DNA of 64,000 bases from Streptosporangium subroseum (GCF_900188345.1 NZ_FZOD01000047.1:17275-81274), one strand, 5' to 3'; shown: positions 24,253-36,465, counted from the first letter of the stretch. Numbers and translations: made by a program. The notes: generated by a model not told the origin, from the letters alone.

Positions 24253-24832
24253 GGAGCCCGTGGCCCGGCAGGTCTCCACGACACGCCGGGCGGCGATCAT
24301 TCCGGCGGCGCGGCCGGGTCCGCTCGCGCTGATCTGGTGGTGGCGCTACGAAATCGGACTGGCCCTGTGCGTGCCCATCGCCGCCGTCTGGGCGATGGGC
24401 ACGCTCGGCTGGTACTGGGTGGTTCTCGCGGTCGCGCTGCTCGCCCTCCTCGTGGGGGCGGTGCCGGTCGTGAGGGCCGGGGTGTGGGGGCGGATCCGGT
24501 GCGTGTTCACCGCGCATCGGATCCGTTCCGGCTGCGTGGAGGCGCTGGTCGTCAACCGGCGGGGCCGCGTCCCGCACGTCCTGTGGACGGCGGCGACCCC
24601 GTTCGGGGAGCGGGCCTGGCTGTGGTGCCGTACGGGCACCACGGTCTCCGATCTGGAAGGCGCCACCGAGGTGCTGGCCGTCTGCTGTCTGGCGCAGATC
24701 GTCCGGGTCACGGCACACCCCCGATATCCCGCGCTCGCGCTCGTGGAGGTGGTCCGTGAGGAGAAGGTCTGGGCCGACGGCACGGGCCGGTACGGCCGGC
24801 GCGAATCTCCCCTGGTGGCAGGGCGGCACTGA
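24242..24832 (+). CDS. Integrative-element-type membrane protein (paralogue B)
   Basis: A 196-residue paralogue of the protein at 21542-22138. It carries RPGPLALIWWWRYEIGLA, two hydrophobic helices (~residues 40-80), RIRCVFTAHRIRSGCVEAL, FGERAWLWCRTGT and a DL..A.EVLAVCC stretch. ATG 24242 lies inside the previous gene, with GGGGGTGCGTG just upstream. Having two copies 2.5 kb apart, each next to an XRE/DUF397 locus, suggests duplication of, or two insertions by, related elements. No integrase or translocase is visible. Confidence 0.65.
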   Translation: MRREEPVARQVSTTRRAAIIPAARPGPLALIWWWRYEIGLALCVPIAAVWAMGTLGWYWVVLAVALLALLVGAVPVVRAGVWGRIRCVFTAHRIRSGCVEALVVNRRGRVPHVLWTAATPFGERAWLWCRTGTTVSDLEGATEVLAVCCLAQIVRVTAHPRYPALALVEVVREEKVWADGTGRYGRRESPLVAGRH

Positions 24833-24887
24833 CGTGGCCCCGGCGCGGGCGGCTACTATCGGCCCCGTTCGCGAGCGAGGTGGCCGG

Positions 24888-27800
24888 ATGGACTTTCGTG
24901 TGCTGGGGCCGGTCGAGGTGATCGCCGACGACGGGACGTCGCTGGACATCGGCCCCTACCAGCAGCGGGCGGTGCTGGCCATGTGCATGCTCGCCGCACC
25001 CCGCCCGACCGGGCCGGGCCGGCTGATCGACGCGCTCTGGGAGGGCGGGCCGCCCCCGGGGGCACTCAACACCGTTCAGGCCTACGTCTCCAAGCTCCGC
25101 CGCGTCTTCGAGCCCGGCAGGCGGAGGCAGGTGCCCCCGGCGATCCTGGTCACCAGACCCGGCGGCTACGCCCTCGACATCTCCGAGACCGCGCTGGACC
25201 TGGGCAGGGTGCGGCGGCACGCGGCCGAGGGCAGGCGCATGAGCGCCGAGGGAGACCACGAGGGAGCGGGCGGGCGGCTGCGGCTGGCGCTGGAGGAGTG
25301 GCGGGGGGAGCCGCTCGCCGACTTCGCGGACGCCTCCTGGGCGGCGGAGGAGATCATTCGTCTCACCGAGCTCCGGCTGACGCTGGAGGAGGATCTGGCC
25401 GAGGCCGATCTCGCGCTCGGCCTGGGGGCCACGCAGGCCGCCGGGCTGGCCCGGCTGGTCGCCGCCCATCCGTTCAGGGAGAGGCTCCGCGTACTCGGGG
25501 CGCACGCGCTCTACCAGGCCGGACGGCAGGCCGACGCGCTGGCCGTGCTCGCCGAGGGGCGCAGGCTGCTGGTGGAGGACCTGGGACTGGACCCCGATCC
25601 CCGATCCAGGGAGATGGAGCGGCGCATCCTCGCGCAGGATCCGGAGCTCACTCCCAGAGTCCGGGTGACGACGGGGGAGAGCGCCCGGCTGGTGGGCCGG
25701 GAGGCCGAGGCCGAGGTGCTGGATCTCGCGGTCGCGGGTGACGGGCATCGGATGGTGCTGCTCGCCGGGGAGCCGGGCATCGGCAAGACCAGCCTGGCCG
25801 AGCAGGCGGCTCGGGCCGCGCGGGCGCGGGGGCACCGCGTGGTCTGGGGCCGCTGCTGGGACGGCACGGGCGCGCCGCCCTTCTGGCCGTGGACGCAGGC
25901 CGTACAGGATCTGGTCGGCAGGGACGGCGAGCTGGCCCAGCTCGCGGGGGGCGGGCAGTTCGAGCTCTACGAGGCGTTCGCCCGGCTGCTGAACGAGCAC
26001 GGCCGGGTCCTGGTCGTCCTCGACGACCTCCAGTGGGCGGATACGTCGTCGCTCCGGTTGCTGGAGTTCCTCGCCGCAACGAGGCTCTGCCCGGAGCTGA
26101 CCGTGGTGGCGACCTACCGCGACACGGACGTGCGGCAGGGCGGGGCTCTGGAGCGCGCTCTCGGGGCGCTGTTACGGCTGCCGAACGTGCGGCGGCTCCT
26201 CCTGCGAGGTCTGGCCGAGGAGGGGATCCGCGAATATCTCGGCCGGGCCGGCGCGGATCCGGGCCGGGCCGCCGAGATGGGCAGGCTGACCGCCGGCAAC
26301 CCGTTCTTCCTGGGGGAGGTCCTGCACCTGGGCGAGACCCCCGGGGCGCTGTCCGACGTCGTGCGAGGCCGGATGGCCGGTCTCCCGCCGGGCACCGAGG
26401 AGGTGCTGACCGTCGCGGCCCTGCTCGGCCGGGACGCGGCGATCGACCTCCTGTCCCGAGTGGCGGAGCTGCCCCAGGACCGGGTGCTCGACATCGTCGA
26501 CGCCGCGGTCGGGGCCCGGCTGCTGGTCGAGGACGACGGACCGGCCTATCGCTTCGTCCACGACATCGTCCGGGACGTGCTGCGCGAGGCGCTGCCGCCG
26601 CTGCGCCGGCGGCGGCTGCACGCGCGGGTCGCCGAGGTGCTGGAGGAGCGGAGCGGGACGCGCCTTGAGGAGATCGCCCACCACTACCGCGAGGGGCTGC
26701 TGACCACCCGGATGGCGGGGAAGGCCATCGGCTACACCCGGCGCGCGGCGGCCCAGGCGATGGCGCAGTTCGCCCCCGAGGACGCGGTGGAGAACCTGGA
26801 ACAGGCGATCGCGCTGATCGACCGGCTGCCCAGGTCCGACGACGCGCTCCGCTGCGACCTCCTCCTCGACCTGGCCGAGGCGCAGACGGCGGCGGGGATG
26901 AGCATCGCGGCCCACGCCTCCCTGGAGGCGGCCGCGGAGATCGCGGAGGGGCTCGGCGACGACAACCGGCTGGCCCGGGCGGCGCTGGGCTTCACCGACC
27001 CGATCCACCTGGCGATGTATGAGGAGGTGACCGGCGTCGACCGGCTCTCCGAGCGCATCGACCGGGTCCTCGCCTCCGGCCTGGCCGAGGACTCGCCGTG
27101 GCGGGCCCAGTTGCTCGCCGCCGCCGCGCTGACCGGTTCGACCGCCCGGCCCGTCGAGAGCAGCAGGGAGATCGCGCGGGAGGCGGTACGGCTGGCCCGC
27201 GCCGCCGGCGACGACCGGACCCTGGCCAGGGCACTGATCGTCTGCGAGATCCTGCTGCGGTCCGACCACGATCACGACCTCAGGCGGTCGATCATCGACG
27301 AGATCGTGGAGATCGGCCGCCGCACCGGCGACCTGGCCACCGAGTGGGTCGGCAGGGAGGCCGAATACGTCGAGCTGACCGCCCAGGGCAGGGCGGAGCG
27401 GGCCGCCGGGGTGCTGGCCTGGCTCAGGGAGACCGCGAACCGGCTGCGGCTTCCCTCGATGGTCAGCCTGGCCGCCTTTCAGACGGCGGTCCGCGCCTAC
27501 CTGGGCGGGCGCTTCGCCGACGCCCTCGCCGCGGCCGACGCCTCGGGCGCGGCCCATCCGGAGGGGGCGCTGGGCCGGGACGACGCCCGCCTGCGGCGCG
27601 AGATGTTCCGTTTTCTGGCCCTGCGGGCGGAGCACGCGCCGGGCGAGGCGCTCGCGCTGGCCGACGAGATGCTCGCTCACCGTCCGGGCCAGCGGCCCTG
27701 GCAGATCCTGCGCTGCCTGGCCCTGATCGACCTGGCGAGGGCGGATGAGGCGCGTACGATCTTCGCCGGGCTCGCCCGCGATGACTTCGCCCCGATCGGC

Positions 27801-28091
27801 CCGGACCTGGCCTACAGGTTCGTGCCGGACGCCGTCAGCGAGATCTGCGTGGCGCTCGGCGACGTGGCCGCCGGGAGGGTTCTGTACGACCGGCTCGCAC
27901 CCGGCGCGGGCCGGTTGCTGGGCTGGTCGGTGACCGACCTGTGCCTGGCGCGGCTGGCCCTGCTGAACGGCGACGAGCGGGCCCCGGCCCACCTGCGGGC
28001 GGCGGAGGCCTTCGTCGGCGAGGCCGGGCTGCGCGTGTACGAGCCCGCACTCCGTTCACCGATGGGGTTTCATGTGAACAATGCCGGTTAG
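24888..28091 (+). CDS. SARP-type transcriptional activator with AAA/TPR region
   Basis: A 1,067-residue regulator. Residues 1-~95 form an OmpR-like winged helix (MDFRVLGPVEVIADDG, NTVQAYVSKLRRVF). Residues ~100-245 are the bacterial transcriptional activation domain (BTAD). A P-loop ATPase follows with LLAGEPGIGKTSLAE near 292-305 and Walker B VLVVLDDLQWAD. Residues ~600-1060 are TPR-like helices. Such large SARPs often activate secondary metabolism or development. ATG 24888 has GAGG upstream. One TTA codon (26172-26174, codon 429) makes translation dependent on the rare leucine tRNA (bldA). No biosynthetic cluster is adjacent. Confidence 0.88.
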   Translation: MDFRVLGPVEVIADDGTSLDIGPYQQRAVLAMCMLAAPRPTGPGRLIDALWEGGPPPGALNTVQAYVSKLRRVFEPGRRRQVPPAILVTRPGGYALDISETALDLGRVRRHAAEGRRMSAEGDHEGAGGRLRLALEEWRGEPLADFADASWAAEEIIRLTELRLTLEEDLAEADLALGLGATQAAGLARLVAAHPFRERLRVLGAHALYQAGRQADALAVLAEGRRLLVEDLGLDPDPRSREMERRILAQDPELTPRVRVTTGESARLVGREAEAEVLDLAVAGDGHRMVLLAGEPGIGKTSLAEQAARAARARGHRVVWGRCWDGTGAPPFWPWTQAVQDLVGRDGELAQLAGGGQFELYEAFARLLNEHGRVLVVLDDLQWADTSSLRLLEFLAATRLCPELTVVATYRDTDVRQGGALERALGALLRLPNVRRLLLRGLAEEGIREYLGRAGADPGRAAEMGRLTAGNPFFLGEVLHLGETPGALSDVVRGRMAGLPPGTEEVLTVAALLGRDAAIDLLSRVAELPQDRVLDIVDAAVGARLLVEDDGPAYRFVHDIVRDVLREALPPLRRRRLHARVAEVLEERSGTRLEEIAHHYREGLLTTRMAGKAIGYTRRAAAQAMAQFAPEDAVENLEQAIALIDRLPRSDDALRCDLLLDLAEAQTAAGMSIAAHASLEAAAEIAEGLGDDNRLARAALGFTDPIHLAMYEEVTGVDRLSERIDRVLASGLAEDSPWRAQLLAAAALTGSTARPVESSREIAREAVRLARAAGDDRTLARALIVCEILLRSDHDHDLRRSIIDEIVEIGRRTGDLATEWVGREAEYVELTAQGRAERAAGVLAWLRETANRLRLPSMVSLAAFQTAVRAYLGGRFADALAAADASGAAHPEGALGRDDARLRREMFRFLALRAEHAPGEALALADEMLAHRPGQRPWQILRCLALIDLARADEARTIFAGLARDDFAPIGPDLAYRFVPDAVSEICVALGDVAAGRVLYDRLAPGAGRLLGWSVTDLCLARLALLNGDERAPAHLRAAEAFVGEAGLRVYEPALRSPMGFHVNNAG

Positions 28092-28232
28092 AGGTGTCGC
28101 TACCCCCCTCCGAACGTGCCGCTGGCAAAGGCGTGTCATTCCTTGAGTCTGAGTTCACCGTGACAGGAGTAGGAATGTGTGCATGGCTGGGAAAACATGG
28201 GGCATATTTGTCCACCGCTGAAGGGCGGTGCA

Positions 28233-30330
<2,098 letters not shown>

Positions 30331-30338
<8 letters not shown>

Positions 30339-32691
30339 ACCAGGCGTGTCCGAGTCATCCGAGCCGTTCGTGTCTGAGCCGTCCGAGTCATTCGAGGAGC
30401 CGGTCCCGGTCTATCCGGCGCCGGCCTCGACCTACCGGATCCAGCTGACCCCCGACTTCGGGTTCGCGCAGGTGGCGGAGCTCGCTCCCTACCTGCGGGA
30501 CCTGGGGATCAGCCACGTCTACCTGTCGCCGCTCCTGCAGGCCAACCCCGAGTCCAGGCACGGCTACGACGTGACCGACCACTCGCGGATCCGGGCGGAG
30601 TTCGGCGGGATCAAGGGATTGCGAGCGCTGTCGGCGACGCTGGCCGAGCACGGGATCGGAATCGTCGCGGACCTCGTGCCCAACCACATGACGATCCCGG
30701 TGCCGGAGTCGGGCAACGCGCAGCTCTGGTCGGTCCTCAAGGACGGGCAGGCCTCGCCGTACGCGTCCTGGTTCGACATCGACTGGGCGGGCGGCAAGCT
30801 GAACATGCCGGTCCTCGGGGGTGACGACGGCCCGGTGGCGGACGGCGACGTGCTGCGCTACCACGACCACGAGTTCCCCCTGCCCGACACGCACTACCGG
30901 CTGGTCGACTGGCGTGAGGGGCCCGGCTACCGGCGGTTCTTCGACGTCTCCTCGCTGATCGGGCTGCGGGTGGAGGATCCGGAGGTCTTCGACGCCACTC
31001 ACGCCGTGATGCTCTCCCTGATCGAGGAGGGGGTCGTCCACGGGCTCCGGATCGATCACCCCGACGGGCTGGCGGAGCCGCGCGGCTACCTGTCCCGGCT
31101 CCGGGCCGCCTCGGGCGTGTGGACCGTGGTGGAGAAGATCCTGATCGGGTCCGAGCAGCTGCCGGAGGACTGGGACTGCGACGGCACGAGCGGCTACGAC
31201 GTGCTCAACCGGATCACCGGTCTGTTCGTCGACCCGGCGGGCAAGGAACGGCTGGTGGAGCTGTTCGTCATGCACACCGGCATGCCGACCGACTACGCCA
31301 CGGTGGTCCAGGAGTCCAAGGCCGAGGTCCTCGGCCTGTTCTTCACCTCGGAGATCGACCGGCTGCACGCCGTCGTCGGCTCCGACCGCGAGGCGCTGGT
31401 GGAGCTGCTCGCCGCGATGCCCGTCTACCGGGCCTACGTGGTGCCGGGAGAGCCGGTGCCGGAGGTCTCGGCCAGGATCGTCGAGACGGCGGGACAGCTC
31501 GCCGCCGACCGGCTGCCCGAGGGCGCCCCGGTCGCGGAGGTCGTGAACACGGTGCTGTACGGCCCCGCGGAGGCGGTCACCCGCTTCCAGCAGACCTGCG
31601 GGCCGGTGATGGCCAAGGGGGTGGAGGACACCGCGCTCTACCGGTGGTATCCGCTGGCATGCCTGAACGAGGTGGGCGGGGAGCCGGACCGGTTCGGGGA
31701 GTCCGTGGGTGACTTCCACACGTTCTGCCTGGAGATGTCGTCCGGAACGATGACCACACTGTCCACGCACGACACCAAGCGTTCCGAGGATGTGCGGGCC
31801 AGGCTGGCCGTGCTGTCGGAGCTGCCAGGGGAGTGGGCGGCGGCGGTCGGGGAGTGGTCCTCGAAGGTCTCCTTCGACCCGGTGCTCGACTATCTCGCCT
31901 GGCAGAACCTGATGGCGGCCTGGCCGATCAGCCAGGACAGGCTCTTCGACTACCTCTTCAAGGCGGCCCGCGAGGCGAAGACCTCGATCTCCTGGGTGAC
32001 CCCCGACCCCGCCTACGAGGCGGGTATCCGCGACTTCGTCACCCAGGCCATCGGCGAGTGCGGCGCGTCGATCGCGGAGTTCGCCGACAGGATCGAGCCG
32101 TACGCCCGGTCCAACTCCCTGGGACAGAAGCTCGTCCAGTTCATGCTGCCGGGCGTGCCCGACCTGTACTGGGGTAACGAGATCACCGACTTCTCCCTGG
32201 TGGATCCGGACAACCGCCGCCCCGTCGACTTCGACCTGCGCCGCCGGATGCTCGCCGGTGCCGGCGGCGGCAGCGTCGCTGCCGCCGCCGCCGGTGGAGG
32301 CGCCGCCGCCGATGGCCCGTCGTGGGACGGGGCCAAGGCCGCCGGTCCGTCGTGGGACGCGGGCAAGGCCGGTGATCTGTCGTGGGACGAGGCCAAACTG
32401 ATGGTCACCACCCAGGCGCTGAACCTACGCCGGCGGCTGGATCCGGCCGCGCCGTACATCCCGCTGGAGGCCGACGAGCACGCGATCGCCTTCGCCCGCG
32501 GGGACCGGGCCGTCGCGGTGGCCACCCGGCTGCCGGTCGGGCTGGAGCGGCGTGGCGGCTGGGGGAGCAGTACGCTCACGCTGCCGCACGGAAGGTGGCG
32601 GGACCTGCTGTCCGGGGCCGAGCACACCGGCCGGATCCCCCTAGCGCACCTGCTGTCCATTCACCCCGTGGCACTCCTGGAAAGGGACTAG
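30331..32691 (+). CDS. treY: Malto-oligosyltrehalose synthase TreY
   Basis: A 786-residue GH13 enzyme that converts the reducing-end alpha-1,4 bond of a maltodextrin to alpha,alpha-1,1, giving a trehalosyl end. Signatures are TYRIQLTPDFGFAQVAELAP, VDLVPNHM-type VADLVPNHM, GLRIDHPDGL and a C-terminal KGVEDTALYR. The GTG start lies inside the glgX end. The first ~30 residues are a Ser/Glu/Pro-rich extension. A low-complexity insert with three ~10-residue repeats (32314-32400) follows RRPVDFDLRRRML. It is coupled to treZ, which starts 3 bp after its stop. Confidence 0.95.
32314..32400 (+). repeat. Three 30-bp tandem repeats inside treY
   Basis: Units at 32314-32343, 32344-32373 and 32374-32400 encode GPSWDGAKAA, GPSWDAGKAG and DLSWDEAK. 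They are preceded by an Ala/Gly run. All are in frame, so the repeat expands a surface loop rather than breaking the enzyme. Confidence 0.8.
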
Positions 32692-32694
32692 CCG

Positions 32695-34398
32695 ATGTTC
32701 GAGGTATGGGCGCCGCATGCGACCGCGGTCGACGTGGAGATCGAGGAGGTCCGCTACTCGATGTCCGCGGGGTCGGCCGGCTGGTGGTCGGTGGAGGTGC
32801 CGGGGGCCGGGCACGGGACCGACTACCGTTTCAGGCTGGACGGGGGCGAGGCGCTGCCGGACCCCCGGACCCGATGGCAGCCGGAGGGGATCTTCGGGCC
32901 GAGCCGGGTCTACGAGCACGACCGGTTCGAGTGGAGCGACGACCTCTGGCGGGGACGGGGTCTGCCGGGGGCGGTCATCTACGAGCTGCACATCGGCACC
33001 TTCACCCCCGAGGGCACCTTCGACGCGGCGATCGGCAAGCTTGAGCACCTGGCGGAGCTCGGCGTCGACTTCGTCGAGATCATGCCGGTGCCCCCGGTGC
33101 CGGGAGAGCGCAACTGGGGCTACGACGGCGTGGACCTGTGGGCCGTCACCGAGAACTACGGCGGCCCCGACGGGCTCAAGCGCTTCGTGGACGCCTGCCA
33201 CCGGCAGGGGCTCGGCGTGATCCTTGACGTCGTCTACAACCACCTCGGCCCGTCGGGCAACTTCCTGGCCCCCTTCGGCCCCTACTTCCACTCCTCCGCC
33301 TCCTCCTTCTGGGGTCAGGCGGTCAACCTGGACGGTCCGGGCTCCGACGAGGTGCGCGGCTATCTCATCGGCAACGCGCTGCAGTGGCTGCGCGACTACC
33401 ACGTCGACGGTCTGCGGCTGGACGCCGTGCACGCGCTGCACGACAAGCGGGCCGTGCACCTGCTGGAGGAGCTGGCCGTCGAGGTGGAGGCCCTGTCGGC
33501 GGCCGTGGGCAGGCCGCTGACGCTCATCGCCGAGTCCGACCTCAACGACCCCCGGCTGATGACCTCGCGCGAGGCCGGCGGGTACGGCCTGGAGGCCGCC
33601 TGGAACGACGACGTCCACCACGCCCTGCACGTGGCGGTGAGCGGTGAGCGGCACGGCTACTACGACGACTTCGCGGGGGCCCTGGCCAAGGTGCTGACCC
33701 GGGGCTACTTCCACGACGGGACCTATTCGACCTTCCGGCACCGTTCCCACGGGCGCCCGGCGAGCCACGTGCCCGGCTACCGTTTCGTCTGCTGCGCGCA
33801 GAACCACGACCAGATCGGCAACCGGGCCGAGGGCGACCGGCTCGCGCCCGACGCGCTGAGGCTGGCCGCGGGACTCCTGCTGACCTCGCCGTTCACCCCC
33901 ATGCTGTTCATGGGGGAGGAATGGGGGGCGCGCACGCCGTTCCTGTTCTTCACCGACCACGTCGAGCCGCAGCTCCGCGAGGGGGAGGCCGACCGGCGGC
34001 GGCGGGAGTTCGTCGGGTTCGGCTACGACGACTGGGCCGACAAGGCGCCCGATCCCGGCGAGGAGATGACCTTCCTGCGGTCCAAGCTCGACTGGAGCGA
34101 GCTCGACCATGACGCCCACCGGGCCCATCTCGACTGGTACCGGGCACTGATCGCGCTGCGTCGCGCCCACCCCGACCTGTCGGACCCGAGGCTCGACCGG
34201 GTCCAGGTCGATCACGGCGAGACCTGGCTGGTCGTCCACCGGGGGATGCTCCGCGTCGCCGCCAACCTCAGCCCGATCCCGATCACGGTACGGCTCTCGC
34301 CCGCCCAGATCCTGCTCGCCTCCGACCCGAGGGTGACCGTGGACGGCGAGGAGTTGTCCCTGCCCGCCCGCTCCCTGGCGATCCTGAAGGTGACCTGA
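32695..34398 (+). CDS. treZ: Malto-oligosyltrehalose trehalohydrolase TreZ
   Basis: A 567-residue GH13 enzyme that cleaves the bond next to the trehalosyl end made by TreY, releasing trehalose. It has an N-terminal beta domain (FEVWAPHATAVDVEI), then YELHIGTFTPEGTFDAAI, DVVYNHLGPSGN, GLRLDAVHAL (Asp nucleophile), IAESDLNDPR (Glu) and CAQNHDQIGNR. GGAAAGGGA lies upstream of the ATG. It is the last gene of glgX-treY-treZ; two stem-loops follow. Confidence 0.95.
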   Translation: MFEVWAPHATAVDVEIEEVRYSMSAGSAGWWSVEVPGAGHGTDYRFRLDGGEALPDPRTRWQPEGIFGPSRVYEHDRFEWSDDLWRGRGLPGAVIYELHIGTFTPEGTFDAAIGKLEHLAELGVDFVEIMPVPPVPGERNWGYDGVDLWAVTENYGGPDGLKRFVDACHRQGLGVILDVVYNHLGPSGNFLAPFGPYFHSSASSFWGQAVNLDGPGSDEVRGYLIGNALQWLRDYHVDGLRLDAVHALHDKRAVHLLEELAVEVEALSAAVGRPLTLIAESDLNDPRLMTSREAGGYGLEAAWNDDVHHALHVAVSGERHGYYDDFAGALAKVLTRGYFHDGTYSTFRHRSHGRPASHVPGYRFVCCAQNHDQIGNRAEGDRLAPDALRLAAGLLLTSPFTPMLFMGEEWGARTPFLFFTDHVEPQLREGEADRRRREFVGFGYDDWADKAPDPGEEMTFLRSKLDWSELDHDAHRAHLDWYRALIALRRAHPDLSDPRLDRVQVDHGETWLVVHRGMLRVAANLSPIPITVRLSPAQILLASDPRVTVDGEELSLPARSLAILKVT

Positions 34399-34434
34399 CG
34401 CGGGCGCGGGGACAGGGCTCGGGAACGCCGATGG

Positions 34435-34531
34435 GTGAGACCGCCGGACCGGCGGCTCACGAGGGAACGCGGGCCGAGGACGCGGATCTGGGAATGCCGA
34501 TTGATGAGGCCGCTGATCGGCGGCCTCATCA
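34435..34531. terminator. Two tandem related terminator hairpins
   Basis: First: GTGAG-A-CCGCCG / CGGCGGCTCAC (34435-34460). Second: perfect 12-bp TGATGAGGCCGC / GCGGCCTCATCA (34502-34531). Their surroundings (GGAA[C/T]GCCGAT) are alike, so the hairpin appears duplicated. They separate treZ from a convergent gene. Confidence 0.7.
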
Positions 34532-34574
34532 GGGAGCTCGGTTCGCGGGCGAAGTCCTCCGGCCGACCGGCCGC

Positions 34575-35627
34575 TTACGCGGGGACGTGGTTCCGTAGGC
34601 GGAGCTCTTCGGGGTACGGCGAGAAGTAGGTCTGATCCCGTACATACTCGGCGGCCTCGCCCCGCGCGTGATGGCGGAGCAGGGTCGCGGGCACGCTGAG
34701 GGCCACCAGGCCGGCCCGGTAGGAGGCGATGACCTCCGCCAGGTCGGCACGCCTGGCCGGGTCGAGCGCGTCGCTCATCATGCCCATGCAGTGCTGCAGG
34801 ACGTTGACGTTGCGGCCGATGGTGGCCTTCGTGGCGAAGGCCGTGCCGAACACGCGGGCGTAGTCGGCGGCCAGCTCCTCGCGGGGGCGCACGCCCGCCC
34901 GGGCCACGACACGGCCGGCCTCGCCGTAGGCGACGGGGTCGTGGGCCAGCATCTGCATCTTGTGCCGGGAGTGGAAGGAGATCAGGTCACGCGCCCGCCA
35001 GTCGCCCTCCAGCAGCGCGCGCAGCCGGGCGTGCGCGAAGATCCGTTCCACGAAGGTCTCGCGGAGCAGCGCGTCGTTCAGCCGTCCCTCGTCCTCCACC
35101 GGCAGCAGCGGGTGGGCGTCGAGAATCTTGGCCGCGAAAACGCCCCGGCCCTTGCGATCCACGGCCATGTCCCCCTCGTAGACGGGGATGCCGTGCAGCC
35201 CGCAGCTGGGGCTCCTGGACTTGAAGACGTAGCCGTCCACGTCGAGGGTGCGCGCCCGCTCGGCGGACAGGGCCGCCATCCGGTCGGTGAGGTCCACCCG
35301 GGTCTTCCTGGTCACCAGGCGCGGCCCCTCGGGAGAGCGTTCGAGGCGGAGGGTCTCGCGCGGGGTGCCGAGGCCGATCTCCATCTCCGGGCAGACATGC
35401 ACCCAGTCGACGTGAGGGTCCAGCTCCCCGCTGAGGAACCGGTCGCGGCTGTGGCCGCCGTTGAACCGCACCAGCTCGCCCATCAGGCAGCTGGACACCG
35501 CGACCCGGGGCCTGATGGCCTCGGCGATGTCGCCCGTCCGGCTCATGTCGCTCATCTCGCCTGTCCGACTCAGGTTGCCTGTTTCGCTGGTCCCGCTCAT
35601 GGCACTCGTGCCGCTCATCCCGCTCAT
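34575..35627 (-). CDS. DUF523 plus DUF1722 two-domain protein
   Basis: A 350-residue protein. Residues ~38-180 are DUF523, with Cys motifs VAVSSCLMGELVRFNGGHSRD, VCPEMEIGLGTPRE and KSRSPSCGL. Residues ~215-330 are DUF1722 (YbgA-like: FHSRHKMQMLAHDP). E. coli YbgA is the DUF523/DUF1722 homologue beside the photolyase gene phr; here a photolyase lies 3.5 kb away. The N-terminal 35 residues are low-complexity repeats of MSGTS type, so the true start may be one of several internal ATGs. It is probably co-transcribed with the ECF sigma gene 22 bp upstream. Confidence 0.85.
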   Translation of the reverse strand: MSGMSGTSAMSGTSETGNLSRTGEMSDMSRTGDIAEAIRPRVAVSSCLMGELVRFNGGHSRDRFLSGELDPHVDWVHVCPEMEIGLGTPRETLRLERSPEGPRLVTRKTRVDLTDRMAALSAERARTLDVDGYVFKSRSPSCGLHGIPVYEGDMAVDRKGRGVFAAKILDAHPLLPVEDEGRLNDALLRETFVERIFAHARLRALLEGDWRARDLISFHSRHKMQMLAHDPVAYGEAGRVVARAGVRPREELAADYARVFGTAFATKATIGRNVNVLQHCMGMMSDALDPARRADLAEVIASYRAGLVALSVPATLLRHHARGEAAEYVRDQTYFSPYPEELRLRNHVPA

Positions 35628-35649
35628 ACCCTCGCCCGGCCCGTCCCGC

Positions 35650-36174
35650 TCATGCCGTGACCGGGGGAAGGATGCTCGACAGGCGGCGCAGGCCGCGGGC
35701 CGTACGGGCCTTGATGGTGCCGAGCGGCACGCTCAGCCTCTCGGCGATCTCCCGCTGGGTCAGCTCGCCGTAGTAGGCCAGCTCGATCGCCTGGCGCTGC
35801 GGTGCGGGAAGCTCGGCCAGCGCCCGCTGGACCTGGTCGCGGTCCGCCAGGCCGTCGCCGTGGGTCCGTCCGTCCGCACCGGCCGGATCGGCCACCACGT
35901 CCAGCGGGACCGTCCGCGGTGTCCGGATCCGCAGCTGGTCGATCGCCCGGTTGTGCGCGATGCCGAGCAACCAGGCCGGGAGGTTGCGGGCGGGGTCGAA
36001 GCGGTGCCGGCACCGCCAGACCTCCGCGAACACGATCTGCTGCAGGTCTTCGACATCCTGCTGAGGGACGAATCGCCGCAGGTAGGAGCGGACCAGCGAC
36101 CCGTGCGTGTGGAAACACTCGGCCAGCGCGGCGTCGTCGCCCTCGGCGAGCCGGATGTTCAAGGTGTCTGTCAT
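35650..36174 (-). CDS. ECF-type RNA polymerase sigma factor
   Basis: A 174-residue sigma-70 family factor of the extracytoplasmic-function group. Region 2 reads LVRSYLRRFVPQQDVEDLQQIVFAE-like with the -10-recognition segment DPARNLPAWLLGIAHNRAID. Region 4 reads ELTQREIAERLSVPLGTIKAR, the -35 recognition HTH. ATG 36174 follows GGGAGAG. No anti-sigma gene is adjacent; the downstream DUF523/DUF1722 gene and the nearby LitR-like regulator and photolyase suggest a light or DNA-damage response, which is inference. Confidence 0.9.
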   Translation of the reverse strand: MTDTLNIRLAEGDDAALAECFHTHGSLVRSYLRRFVPQQDVEDLQQIVFAEVWRCRHRFDPARNLPAWLLGIAHNRAIDQLRIRTPRTVPLDVVADPAGADGRTHGDGLADRDQVQRALAELPAPQRQAIELAYYGELTQREIAERLSVPLGTIKARTARGLRRLSSILPPVTA

Positions 36175-36465
36175 GATGACTCTCCCTTGCCAAGAAAACC
36201 TACTCAAAACTTATTCATACTCGCTCACCCTTCGTGATCGCAACCTGAGGGGAGGGGCGCGTCGCGAGAAGGCGGGGATCCGGGTGGCGAAACGCGGACG
36301 GCCGGCGCGGTCATACGAGGACCACGGGCGCGGTGTCAGGGGGAAGCCGGAGAGGCGAGACGGGAGCGATCGGCGGAGCGGCCCGTCAGGGTGGCCCGGG
36401 CCGGGGACGACGGGCGCGGTGACGGGAGGAGCCTTCGAAAGGAGGACGGCCGGTGCGGCGCGCGG

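Noticed and set aside
21447..24832. A complete integrative conjugative element
   Set aside because: No integrase, replication protein, translocase or att-site tRNA is present. Only two accessory-type genes are there.
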